A DNA stretch of 64,000 nt from Marasmius tenuissimus. Taxonomy: Eukaryota; Basidiomycota; Agaricomycetes; Agaricales; Marasmiaceae. Shown piece by piece: positions 34,799-44,902 of the stretch. A model generated the notes under the pieces. That model was not told the DNA's origin, searched no databases, and was given only the letters and a program-made list of their open reading frames with translations. Position numbers and translations under genes: made by a program. Every line of letters starts with the position of its first letter. Position 1 is the first letter of the stretch. Location: NCBI GenBank assembly GCA_029532415.1, contig JAQOTA010000060.1:2108001-2172000 (forward strand), in the 5' to 3' direction.

Positions 34799-34900
34799 GT
34801 TATGATGGAGGCAGGAGCGAAGGTGGTTGCGGGTACCCCGACCTGAGACTGCGACGCGCAGCTGACTAAGCGCCTTCATCTTTTTCGCTCTGCACACAAA

Positions 34901-35356
34901 ATGCACACCTCCAAGTGCAATCCATTCGTGTCATTCACGCAAATTCGACATGTATCTAGCTCCCCTTACGGTCGTACACACGTTTGGAAGCGACGGGCAC
35001 CTTCTCTACCAAATCCCGTCGTCCCGAAGTTCCCCCAGCGCGTCGTCCGCGCGGATGGCACCTCCTTCACGCACTGGACCACATCTCCGCGGTCTATGAT
35101 TCGTCTGACTCGAGATACGACCAACAATCCAATTTGGAATACGCATCTGTGGGCCGACGACCAAGCGGTCCAGGATGAGGCCAGCACAACAGGTCGGTTG
35201 GGTCGGTTCAACCGCAGATTCGAGGGAATTGGAGGAGCTGGGGGTGAACAAGTGGATTGGATGAAAGACACAGGAGATATGAAGCTGGAAGGAGAGCTTG
35301 TGGACCCAGGACAGTACATGAAAAAGCAGAAAAAGACCAAGAAGGGTGGTCGGTGA
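34901..35356 (+). CDS. MRPL36: Mitochondrial ribosomal protein bL31m
   Basis: A single-exon gene of 151 codons. The core PKFPQRVVRADGTSFTHWTTSPRSMIRLTRDTTNNPIWN is the fungal mitochondrial bL31 signature. The N-terminus (MHTSKCNPFVSFTQIRHVSSS) is basic and hydroxylated, fitting an import signal. The C-terminus is Gly-rich then polybasic (KKQKKTKKGGR). The start lies only about 100 bp from the ARP3 start on the other strand, so the two genes share a compact divergent promoter. Confidence 0.9.
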   Translation: MHTSKCNPFVSFTQIRHVSSSPYGRTHVWKRRAPSLPNPVVPKFPQRVVRADGTSFTHWTTSPRSMIRLTRDTTNNPIWNTHLWADDQAVQDEASTTGRLGRFNRRFEGIGGAGGEQVDWMKDTGDMKLEGELVDPGQYMKKQKKTKKGGR

Positions 35357-35600
35357 CCATTGTACCCACGTTGTGAGTGCATTCCCGAGTTTCCTACTGG
35401 TTTTTATGCTAAGACGTTTATTTTCGGGTAGAGCTTTCCCTCAAGCAATCAAAGCGTTCGAATTTTACACTATATCATTGCCCTAGATCCTGCCAGTAAT
35501 TGTTTGTCTTGGTATACAAGTGCTTTACATCTTTCGCTGCTACTCTCGTCACCTTCACGTCCTATCTACTCGCCTCTACACACTTACGCTCTATACAGTC

Positions 35601-36788
35601 ATGCCCTCTATTAGAAGTGGTCTGTCCTCTTTCGTAGAGTATTTCCGCAGATTCTCACCTTGGGCGTGTGATTTCAGATAGCCCCTCAGAGCATACAGTC
35701 GACAACCTACGCTCACCCTCTATCTCCCTGCAGAATCTCTCGTCATCCCCGCCGATTGGCATGGCTCAGGTCTTTCTGATAGTCACCGTTGCTTTCTTCA
35801 TCCTGGTCGCAGCAATTGCCCTTGTGCGCGTTCTGCTCTTCCCGTCCACGCCCGACGCGCCCACGCAAGCTAAAGCCACGGGAACGGTAGATTCGGACAT
35901 TCGTCAAAGACCCGCTCAGTCGCCTTGCAGCGAGAAAGGGAAAGACCCGCTCAGTCGCCTTGCAGCGAGAAAGGGAAAGATCTCTTAGATGTCGCTGCTT
36001 CCCCCAAGGTTGAAGCGCACGAAGAAGCAGCGGACACTCACGCGTTAGACTCACGCCTGACTACACAGGACCCAACTTCACAAATTTCTCAGCCGGACGC
36101 GCGAAGCGAAGACATCTCTTCCATTCAGTCCGTCAAAACAGGTGCTACTAACGCATGGAGGAGAAGCTATCGAATGCGTACGATTTCCCAATCATCCACC
36201 TCTACAATTACCACCCATTCTTCCACAACCACCACGACTGCGACGTCCGATAGCCTCTGTAGCACGAGCGTTCCCAGGACGTCAGTCACTTCCATGATTT
36301 CCGCCCTTTACACCAGTGAATCCGAAATCGACGTTGATCTTGACGTGGCTGAGGAGGAAACGGTTGTTTACGAAGTAAAACGAGCACAGACACAGAGCAT
36401 GGAGGTCAAGAGAGGAGTTCTAGTCTCATGGCGGGCTTCAAACGCCAGTCTGCAGAGAGATGTTGCCCTCCCTACGCTGATTATCTCGGAATCTGATGAA
36501 TCTACGGAGCCTTCAAGTGATTACAAGCCCAACAAGTTCGTTCATAATGGCTTTCTCCATCCCCAGTCTACCCCCTCGATCCAGAGTCTCACTAGCTCAG
36601 AATCCAGTACAAGTACCGTTTCCATTGATTTGGACGAGTTCCCTCTCCCTCCCAAACTTTTGACATCCCCTTCGCCTTCACTTTGTTCCACCTTATTGAC
36701 CGTCCCCGATCGTCACCAAGTGGTCGAGATTATGAGAAGGGACGATAAACGGTCAACTGTTGATCGAGTGATAATGCTTTATGCTTAA
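35601..36788 (+). pseudogene. Serine-rich single-pass membrane protein, frame broken by a 35-bp tandem duplication
   Basis: No known family. A 19-nt first exon (ATG at 35601) joins across intron 35620-35677 to DSPSEHTVDNLRSPSIS. A membrane segment follows (MAQVFLIVTVAFFILVAAIALVRVLLF) and then a polar linker. At 35906-35975 a 35-bp unit (aaagacccgctcagtcgcct...) stands twice in tandem. Because 35 is not a multiple of three, the frame shifts and stops at 35988. With one copy the linker (PCSEKGKD) reads straight into LLDVAASPKVEAHEE and a Ser/Thr-rich cytosolic domain ending at 36788. The downstream frame has kept its open length of 280 codons, so the break is recent, a polymorphic allele, an assembly error, or hidden by splicing. 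It is listed as a possible pseudogene on this basis. Confidence 0.6.
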
Positions 36789-37424
36789 CTGCACGTAACA
36801 TCACATCTATTTCCCTATCGCCAAACCGTGTACACAACTCTAGCCTCCGTCTGTGAAATAACGATGACTCTTCTGCCTTCTACGCTGGATCCTCTACTGT
36901 CCGCGACCACTCCTAGGGTAAAATCGTCGACAGTGGCATCGACATTATTGCCTACCTAGGAGAACTAGCACGCTAGGCTTTGCACCAAGTGGCGAAACGT
37001 CGAATACATCTCTTTTTGACCGAATCAAGTCCCTGGTTCAGGCTGGTACCGGTTCCGGAAGTGAATGTTGAACTGCTATATCCACCAACTCTATGTGGTG
37101 AGCGCCCACTTGCATCGAGATGTAAACACGCGGGAAATGGGTGGGACCCGAAATCCTCGTGTATTCCTACAATGACCTTTCCGGTGGGTACATACACTGT
37201 ACAGCGGAAACCATATTACATACATACACCTGCGATTACCAAGGAGAGACACAAATCTATACACATACAGAGCGTCGGAAATCATTAGAGATGAGTAAGA
37301 AGTACAGAACTCGAGAATAAGTGATAGTTCCACTCGAAGGCGAGAGATGAGAGAGATGGATTGTGATATTGGATACAAGATCTGGTTGTTTGGTGGCACA
37401 GTACAGTACTGGTGAGTGAATTCG
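36789..37424. other. Convergent intergenic region
   Basis: The stretch lies between two converging genes and should hold their 3' UTRs. Open frames here (for example 36980-37288 +, 37091-37399 -) are short and without domains. No repeats or RNA genes were recognised. Confidence 0.4.
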
Positions 37425-38911
37425 TTACTTCCCAGTTTTTCTGAGTTTTCCCCAGTCGAACAGCGTGCTAGCTCGTGCTAGGAGCTTCTTCATTTTGTCT
37501 TTGCCGTGGCCTAGACGTCGGCCTTCACGCTCCGGAGAGATATCCATGAACGACCTATACTCCTCAGCCCTACTCGCGCTGCTGGCGCCGAAAGAGTGTC
37601 CAGGAACTGTGCTAAGCGGTCGCTTGGGAGGTCTCGTCGGAGTGACAAGGAACGCACTGTGCCCGGTGTTTTGCAGAGAGAGGGACTTCGCATGTCCTGA
37701 CGATGGGGCGGTAGAGACAAATTTCTTAGGGGTCTGGAGATCGGAATTTTGGGTGGCTTGAGAAGCCGGACGCATTCTAGCCGCAGTCTTCTCCGCTGCA
37801 GAACTAAAGAAGCTCGTTCGATAGGACTTGAAATCCATGGAAACAGCTCTGCCGCGGACGATGGACTTCTGGCCTTTCATCTTCTCGGCGAACGTGTCCA
37901 ATCGCTCGACAGACTCTGAACACGACGGGGAGAACTTCAGCGACCTCATCTTTGAGACTCTGCGGTGCTGGTGTGGATAGGAGATGGAGGGAGGGGATCT
38001 GGGTGACACGGCGTTCTGTGGGAAGGTGGTCGCTCGGCATGGAGAGGGGAGCACTGTGGAGTGACTGTCGTTATAGGCGTTGGAAGATGAACCGGGGAAC
38101 GAAGACTCCAGGTGCGCTGGCAAAAGCCAGTTCGCAGATTCAAGAATCAACTGCTCGCCTTGGGAATCTAGTTCAAGGTCGTGAGACGGTGTATCGGGGG
38201 AATCTGCGGAAGATGTCTGGGATAAAGGCGACACGGTTGTATCTGACCGAGGATCGTAAAAAGCTTCGTCATGCTCATCTTGGTGGGCGAGGTCGGGGGT
38301 GTGATCATGGAACCCTCTTCGAGTGAGCTGACCCGTGCTCATGTCGTCCATTATGAATAGCGGAGTGCTTTTCATGCGGCGTAGGACTGGGCTGATAGGC
38401 GGGGGCTCTGGGAACTCGAATCGCATGTCCTCAAGTGAGGAAACCTCAGAGTCTGAACCTGAGCTGCTGAATGTACTGCTTGGGGTGGGCGTGGACTCGC
38501 TGGACGGACTATAGATACCAGGGGCGTCTGGTTTTGGATGGGCACCAGAATCTGAGAGAGACAGAGACAAAGGTGGAGGTGGGGGCGCTCGACTGAAACC
38601 GAAGTCTGTACACTGGCGTCGAGCCCGCCGAGAGTCCAATGGGGTTGCACGCTGGGGCTCACAGGATAAATTAATCATGGAAGAGAAGTGCAAGCTCGTC
38701 GAACCGTAGGGAGGATAAAGGCGAGGCAAAGAGACAGTGCTGGAGGAGGAAGGGAGGGGGGGAACAGGGGCAGACGGAGGGCGCGAAGGCGGTGGCGAGT
38801 TAACATGGCTACCGAACGTTGAGCAAAGCGACCGAGGGTCAAATGGAGTGAGTGTACTTACCTAGCCTTGCCTTGCTTCAGCGTTTGTGCAGAGGAAGTA
38901 GCCAATGCCAT
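37425..38911 (-). CDS. Pro/Ser-rich protein of unknown function
   Basis: I do not recognise a family. The long exon (38808-37425) has no usable ATG at its 5' edge; its first in-frame start-like codon is TTG. A short first exon supplies one: ATG at 38911, MALATSSAQTLKQGKA, with intron 38861-38809 joining in phase to SHVNSPPPSRPPSAPVPPLP. The protein, about 475 residues, is rich in Ser and Pro and mostly disordered. Local features are an acidic/Ser stretch (SGSDSEVSSLEDMRFEFPEPPPISPVLRR), several RRMKSTP-, RRVSK- and RGRAVSM-type sites that could be phosphorylated, and a basic C-terminus (DKMKKLLARASTLFDWGKLRK) that may form an amphipathic helix. Such proteins are common in Agaricomycetes; a regulatory or scaffold role would be a guess. 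Confidence 0.65.
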
Positions 38912-39161
38912 GGCGGTGAAAGGTGAAGAGGAGGTGAAGAGGGGGTTCTCCAAGTAGGGACCGATCTGTAAAATGTAACTTTTATAAAGATAATTATTAC
39001 CGGTTGTATTACCGGGTTTTCTGCACCGATCGATCAGTCTCAAATACAGGCTTACACCTGCCAACACATTTCGTGTTCTAATCCCGAAAGTTACAAAGAT
39101 ATACTCAATTCATGTGAAGAAACATAACGAGGAAACAGCGAGTAACGTGGGACATAACTGA

Positions 39162-40051
39162 TTACTTCTTCCCGGCTGCGAGCTGTAGATGTGCGCTGTA
39201 CTCGTCGTATGGCAGCTTGGACAGAGGAATCTCCCGCCACAGGTCAGGTGTAAGGAACGAATATGTTTTGGTGATCTGTGTGCATGATCTCTCATCAGTA
39301 ACCGGCTCCGATGAAAATAGGTCTATCAAACTTACCGCGGCAAACGTCGCCTTCAAGAAGTTACCCATAGTGGCTGTTGATCCCTTCGCCTGGGTGTAGA
39401 CATCCTCGACACCAGCCATCTGCAACAATCTCTTCGCAGCGGGGGCAGCAACGATACCAGTTCCTCGCGGGGCAGGAATGAGACGACACATAACAGATCC
39501 AACCTTGCCGCTGACTTTTGAGGGGACGGTGTGGGGTTCACCAAGTTTGGCACCCCAGTAACCTCTTCGGACGGGAATGATGGAAAGTTTGGCGAGAATT
39601 ATGGCTCCTCGGATGGCAGTCGCGACTTCCTTTGCGCACTTGACACCGAGACCGACGTGTCCGTCAAAGTCACCGATGGCAACGAACGCTTTGAAGCGAG
39701 TACGTTGACCTGCACGAGTTTGCTTCTGGACAGGCATGATTTTCATGACCTCGTCCTTGAGTTTCGGGAGGAAGAAGTCGACGATCTGGAATTCCTTAAC
39801 AGGGAGCGAGAAAAGATAGATCTCCTCCATCGATTTTATTTTGCCGTCTTTCACGAGACGTCCAAGCTTGGTAACAGGAACCCTGCAAAGATAGTGGTGA
39901 GTCAACGAGTTGAACTCGTCTGAAGAGAGTAGTCCACGTACCACTCTTTCTCATCATCCTTGCGAGCACCACGGCGGGGACCCCTGCGTCCTCTACCGCG
40001 ATCTCCACGTCCACGTCCGAATCCGCCTCGTCCACGGGGAGCGTCAGCCAT
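39162..40051 (-). CDS. RPS2: 40S ribosomal protein uS5 (Rps2)
   Basis: uS5 is a core small-subunit protein at the mRNA entry channel and is important for decoding fidelity. The start at 40051 opens the RG-rich N-terminus ([23 protein letters not shown]), a usual arginine-methylation region. Introns 39941-39883 and 39335-39276 join W to [15 protein letters not shown] and FLKATFAA to [13 protein letters not shown]. The S5 double-stranded RNA-binding domain ([20 protein letters not shown]) and S5 C-terminal domain ([28 protein letters not shown]) are complete. The end is [14 protein letters not shown]. About 257 residues, the normal length. Confidence 0.97.
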
Positions 40052-40481
40052 TTTGGGTTGAAGGGAAGGGAAAAGTTCTGTCGGGAGGAACGAATCAGCC
40101 TCAGTACCAAGGTCATCCAAACTGAAAGTTAGCCATCCAGCGTAAAACCTGCTGAATGGAGAGCAGAAATGCAAACAGACAGACAGAACCAGATCGATAG
40201 ATCGCAGGAGAGCCTCCCTAGACAGAAATATGGGACGAGTACTCACAGTCTTGAGGAACGTTGAGGACGATGAACGGTAGTGTTCAAAATTTGGAGGACT
40301 GCGATGTGCCGTCAGGTAGGACCCCGGACACTCGGGGCCAGTGGTGCCATTTCCCTAGCTTAGTAATCCTATCCACTCTTGCGCACAACGCTCATAGTCG
40401 TCCCGTCCTGACCTTCGCCAGCCCGCACACTACCCCAGATCTTCCAGTAACTCAACCTCTACCCTTCTATCAAGTTGGCAT
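40052..40481. promoter_or_regulatory. Divergent promoter region RPS2 / antizyme
   Basis: The region lies between outward-facing starts of a ribosomal-protein gene and the antizyme gene, so it should hold both promoters and leaders. No coding frame with domain support is seen; the antisense frame at 39902-40246 is a shadow of RPS2 and its leader. The antizyme leader is pyrimidine-rich (about 40430-40475). Confidence 0.45.
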
Positions 40482-41540
40482 ATGTCGTTAAAACCAATGT
40501 CAAATATATCAAATCCCCAATCTAGTCTTTGCCCCACGTACGTCTTAGTCATTCGCCAGTCTCAAGCCAATGTCCCTGATATCTCTTGCAGCAACGGTCG
40601 TCCAACCGTTGGGGATGGGGCTGCTTCCCTCGACATCGCGCCTAGTGTACTCGCTGTGTGCCAGGTTCAGGGCACCGACGATATGTACTATTACTCTACT
40701 ACGTTCTCTGGTGGACCCGGGGTGAGTTTGACTTTCTTATCGCTCAAGATTCGTCCTACTAACTTGAACAGTGGCGCTTTTGACACCCCTAAAGCAAAAT
40801 GCCCTCCTGACCGAGGGTCGTCGGAATGTGTGACAGGCAGACCGACGCCTATGAATCCATCTTTTGAACTTTCTTCCTCCCCTTCATCCTTTAATTCCTC
40901 CGGTTCACCCATCGGATATTTCAATTCAGCCTACAAAAAGCCCTCTGCGGACTATCCGATTGCTTCTCGGCCTGTTTCCGTTCCTCACCACATACCCAGG
41001 ACTGGGTCTGCGTCGTCGGATTCGTCTACTCCTCCGCTAACACCTGACGAGGGAAGCGACTCTAGCGACGTTGGCTCTCCAGAACTTGGACCGCAGCATC
41101 AAAAGGATGCCCTCGAGTTCCTAATGACCATCTTCCCTCGCCACGGGCTGTCTGCGCTGCCTTATGCTCGAAATGTTTCAATTTCTGCGCAGAATCTTGG
41201 CTCTTCGTTCGAAGGAATGGTTCTCGACATTCCTGGCAAAACCAAGACCCTCTACGTCGACGCCAAGAACGCACAGAGTGTGAGCTTGAGGGAGAGGTGC
41301 GTATCGCCGTCATTGAAATCTAATTGATATGTATCTGATTTTTCTCCTGTCAGCATCGTGGCTCTTTTGGATCTAGCGGACGAGTTGTTGGAATGCTCCG
41401 CCCTTGTTATCGTGTTAGAGAGGTCCTCGCCAGTGTTGGGCGAGGTTCTACACTCTCTCATGTATGTCGGTGGAACTGTAGTTACCAAACCCCCCTTCCC
41501 GGTCGACCAAGCATTTGTTCTCGTCGGAATGGAAATTTGA
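40482..41540 (+). CDS. OAZ1: Ornithine decarboxylase antizyme (+1 programmed frameshift)
   Basis: Antizyme binds ornithine decarboxylase, sends it to the proteasome and blocks polyamine uptake. Its synthesis depends on a polyamine-driven +1 frameshift. ORF1 starts at 40482 (second in-frame ATG at 40497). It has introns 40538-40591 and 40722-40771 and reads ...TTFSGGPGWRF before TGA at 40781-40783. In the +1 frame the sequence goes on as DTPKAKCPPDRGSSE with no stop. Then comes a Ser/Pro-rich linker, and the antizyme domain: SFEGMVLDIPGKTKTLYVDAKN, intron 41297-41353, LLDLADELLECSALVIVLERS and MYVGGTVVTKPPFPVDQAFVLVGMEI. The GPG-W just before the stop and the D just after it mirror the layout of animal antizyme. 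About 298 residues in total. The family is clear from the C-terminal domain; the frameshift is strongly inferred. Confidence 0.88.
40778..40784 (+). promoter_or_regulatory. Programmed +1 ribosomal frameshift site (UUU UGA C)
   Basis: The last ORF1 codon is UUU, followed by the stop UGA and a C. Skipping one base puts ribosomes on GAC of the antizyme frame. UGA followed by C is a weak termination context, which fits a slow stop that favours shifting. Other antizymes use UCC-UGA-U (animals, fission yeast) or GCG-UGA-C (budding yeast). A UUU P-site codon would be a variant on this theme. Confidence 0.75.
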
Positions 41541-41842
41541 TGTACTGAGTATGTAGCGGTAGAGTGTGCGATGCGCGATAGGTTCTGCTATTCCTCTTCT
41601 CTTTTGTGCTACTACATTCTCTATAATATAATCGTGTTATTGCAGTCCTGACCATTCCAACTGCCAACGAGTCCGTACAGCCATCTGGATCAGGGGTCGT
41701 AAAACGAGGCAAACCTCGTGCGTTGAAATGATGTACATATTGAACGTTGACCCTCAATACGGAATCGCGTTCTTTGATCACGTCCAGCTTCTCACTTCGA
41801 CACACGTTTAGTAAACTATTGGTTGATTCGGCGTGGGTAGGT

Positions 41843-42951
41843 ATGGACGTCTTGGTGAAGGTTCTCAAAAGCCTGGTGAATATATTCTGTGGTGCCAGTG
41901 AACCAGAGCAAAAGCCTCCGCAGTCGACCTGGCAGCAGCCTTCTCACCAGCAATATCAAGCCCCACAACACCAGCAACAGGCCCCTCATCAACAACAGAA
42001 TTGGCAACAGCATCAACCTCACTATCCTCCTTCTGCACCCCATTCACCACCTTCAAAACCTCATTCGCCGCCTCACCATGGCTCCCACGTTGTGAGTTCA
42101 TTGTCAACCCTCCTACTACGTTTGTCAGAGCTCAGAGGTTCTCGAATGCCTTAGGACCAGAACCAGGTCAACCAGGCCCATCCTCACTACACCGATTTAA
42201 GGAAGCGTGCCAACGAAGAAGGGGACCAGATGGCAAAGTGTTTCCAGGAGAGTAAGGAAGCTTATGCCAAAGGAGATGGTGCAGGGGCGAAACAATTGTC
42301 CAACGAAGGCAAGGAGCACCAGAGCAAGATGGAATCGTTGAACAAACAAGCGAGCGACTGGATTTTTATTGGTGAGCGGGGTTGTCTGCTTTACATGCAT
42401 CTACATCCCACTAATTCTGATCCGAAGAAAACAACAAGGTTCGGGGCTCTCTGCCTGTCTTTCTTTGCGCTGTCTGATGGCCGCATCCAGGATAGCAAAC
42501 CGGGCGAGATCGATTTGCATGGCCTGTATGTCAAGGAAGCGATAGCTCACACCGACCGAGCGATAGAGCAAGCGAAACAGCGTGGCGATTCTACTGTACA
42601 TCTCATTGTCGGTGCGTCGACACGCAAGTTTCGGTCAACGCTGCTTATGATTTTGACGTATACCTCGACTCCATTCTAGGCAAAGGTCTACACTCCAAGG
42701 GCGGAGTGGCAAAGATAAAACCTGCTATCGAAGACTTGATGCAAAAGTAAGTTTCTCGACCCCGAAATCGCTCGTGGGTTTGGCTCATCGTATTCCGCCT
42801 GTCCGTAAGGCATCAACTTGTAGCCGAGTTGGATGGCAATAACGAGGGTGTCCTTGTCGTTCATTTGGACGCCGGACGAAGTAGAGGAGTAGGTCCTGAC
42901 GAAATTGCTCGTCGTCTGGACCGCTCGGACGAGGGGTGTACAATTATGTGA
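41843..42951 (+). CDS. Smr-domain protein with DUF1771
   Basis: Smr domains are small nuclease or RNA/DNA-binding folds. The start at 41843 leads into a hydrophobic/basic N-terminus, then a Gln/His/Pro-rich tract (about 41905-42085). DUF1771 follows: HYTDLRKRANEEGDQMAKCFQESKEAYAKGDGAGAKQLSNEGKEH. The Smr domain begins with GEIDLHGLYVKEAIAHTDRAI (the LDLHG-type motif) and has GKGLHSKGGVAKIKPAIEDLM. Introns are 42092-42154, 42372-42427, 42439-42490, 42612-42679 and 42747-42809. They enclose an 11-nt microexon (42428-42438, ENNK) and keep the frame throughout, giving 268 residues. The end is EGCTIM. Yeast and plant relatives are often linked to ribosome quality control, but the exact role here is unknown. 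Confidence 0.87.
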
Positions 42952-43236
42952 ACCAATCCGTATGTATCTTCCTGTGTGTTACCCGTAAATTTCCCCTGCA
43001 AGATCGAAAGGAGAGACCACAATGCGTGGGTCTTCCGTAAAACTTGACTGTCGTCCGAGCTGTGGACTCCTCTCTGTGCACTGTGGCCAATAATTACGGT
43101 ACGGAAGATTCTTTCACGTCAGTTTTAACTTCTTCGGCACGTGTGGTAGCAAAGTCATAAAGAGCTTGTTGCAACCTTGGAAGCGAAGGTTCTTTCCTTC
43201 CTCCTTCCTCCTTTACTCATCCGCTCTCCCCGTCAT

Positions 43237-44675
43237 ATGCTGCCAAAGACGTTGTCGCGCCTGTCCCTCATTTCGCTTCCAAGCCTCTGGCTATCTCTGT
43301 CGGCTCAGGCTGGGGACTCACCGTTTGGTGCCTCCTGCAGCCAGGCTAACAACCGCCTGCAAGTCGGGACGTACCAGTTTTACTCGGATTGCAACTCGCA
43401 GACGTATTGCGCCGCGAATTCGACCTGTGCTTGGAGAGGATGCAGAAGCGACGATTTTCCATTTGGTTATCCCCAGGATTCGCACAATACCCCCTCGAAG
43501 TGTTTGCGGGGGCAGTTCTGCCCGGACGAAATGGACCAGTGTCAGAATCTCGTTCCAGTTGGGGGTCCTTGTCAGTTGAATCGCGATGGTGAGAGATTTT
43601 TCTTTCTTTCTTTTTTTTTGCGTTCGAAGGGATGGTTACTGATTGGGCGAACTTTTTCTACGTTGCGTCTAGACCAGTGCGACGCACCACCCAATTTTAG
43701 GCAGTTGGCGGATCATACTGACAGAGGCTCAAACGTGAACGGTTCTGTCTGTATCAACAATGTCTGCATGTAAGTGGGGATCTCATTTGCAGTTACGACG
43801 AACTCTAAATGGTCTGCCAAGGTGGGCGAATGCGACGTTGAACGAGGACTGTGCGGTAGAAAATACGGCCTATATCGCGTACACTGCAAGTGGAGCCGAG
43901 TTCATCAATATTGTGTCAAGGTGAGTTCTGAATTTCACTGAACCGTTTTGACACTGAGGCTTTGCAGGGGAAATTGCCGTGTGGGCCTTTATTGCGACGC
44001 TCAGGCCAGGAAGTGTCTGCAAAGTAAAAAGGACGGCGAGGAGTGCACGTCAGACAAGGAGTGAGTTCAGTGTCTTCTTCAGCTATCGATCATGCCAGCT
44101 GACTTGGTTCAACAGATGCGAGTCGTGGAATTGCCAGATTGACGGGATTTGTGGCCTCGATTCCGCCGCCTCCTTTCACATAGGTGCTTGGGTATATGTT
44201 CTCGTGGGACTCGGGATATGCGGAGGTAAGTTCACCTCTGTTCGTACATGTCGGGCGGTGGCTGATTACTTTGGTGCAGGCATGGTAGTCACGCTTCTCG
44301 GTCTGTTTGTGTTGCATCGCAGGCAGCGAGATGTCGATCGCGAGAAGCGTATGCAGTATTGGCGTGAGCAAGTGAGTTGACTTCCTCAACCTGTCCTTTA
44401 TCAGGTCCATTGAACGATTTGCCCGATAGAGCGCACTGCATCAAAATCTCAATCAAATGCGGGAGACCGCCCGCGCCTCCATCCAATCTTTATCCGGGTT
44501 GATGGGAACTACTAATGGGACGAGGGTAGACGGCGCATACTCACCTGTACCACCACAGGGCTCGGGAAAAGGATCACGGTCTGGTCTCCGGAACAAGTTC
44601 GCGGGAGAAGATGGCAATTCAGTCTATGACGATAGTCCTCTTCAGACTCCTCGAGTTAGCACCAGCGGTCGCTAG
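43237..44675 (+). CDS. Cys-rich type I membrane protein of unknown function
   Basis: No family name is offered. The ATG at 43237 opens a signal peptide (LSLISLPSLWLSLSAQAGDSPFG). The outer part, about 230 residues over six exons, has some 20 Cys, many in CxxxxC-type spacing (CRSDDFPFGY, KCLRGQFCPDEMDQCQNL, GNCRVGLYCDAQARKCLQSKKDGEEC, CESWNCQIDGICG). It looks like a string of small disulfide-rich modules. A single membrane segment follows (HIGAWVYVLVGLGICGGMVVTLLGLFVL) and then a basic stop-transfer HRRQRD. A cytosolic tail of about 90 residues ends at 44675. Splices at 43589, 43770, 43920, 44058, 44225 and 44370 (approximate) all keep frame. The layout resembles a receptor or wall sensor, but that is inference. 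Confidence 0.75.
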
Positions 44676-44902
44676 CTCGATATGTACGTGTTGTCCATAT
44701 AGATTTTGATAGATGCACAGTCGAATATATAGGCAGGAATGTGGCCTTGGCAAGCTGAGTTTTGTCCAAGCACATCGTCGGGTTGAAGCGCCCGTGTATT
44801 ATGTAAGTGGTTTCAATGTTGGAGGAATGACGACAATGGCAACCTGAACGACCTCCACCTTGAACGTCAAAAAACATTCTCCCTCCGCTTGAATCCCTCG
44901 CG

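Noticed and set aside
40482..40783. Antizyme ORF1 as a complete short gene ending at the TGA at 40781
   Set aside because: The +1 frame continues at once into a full antizyme domain, and the site matches the family's known recoding position. A simple sequencing error remains possible but is less likely given the TGA context.
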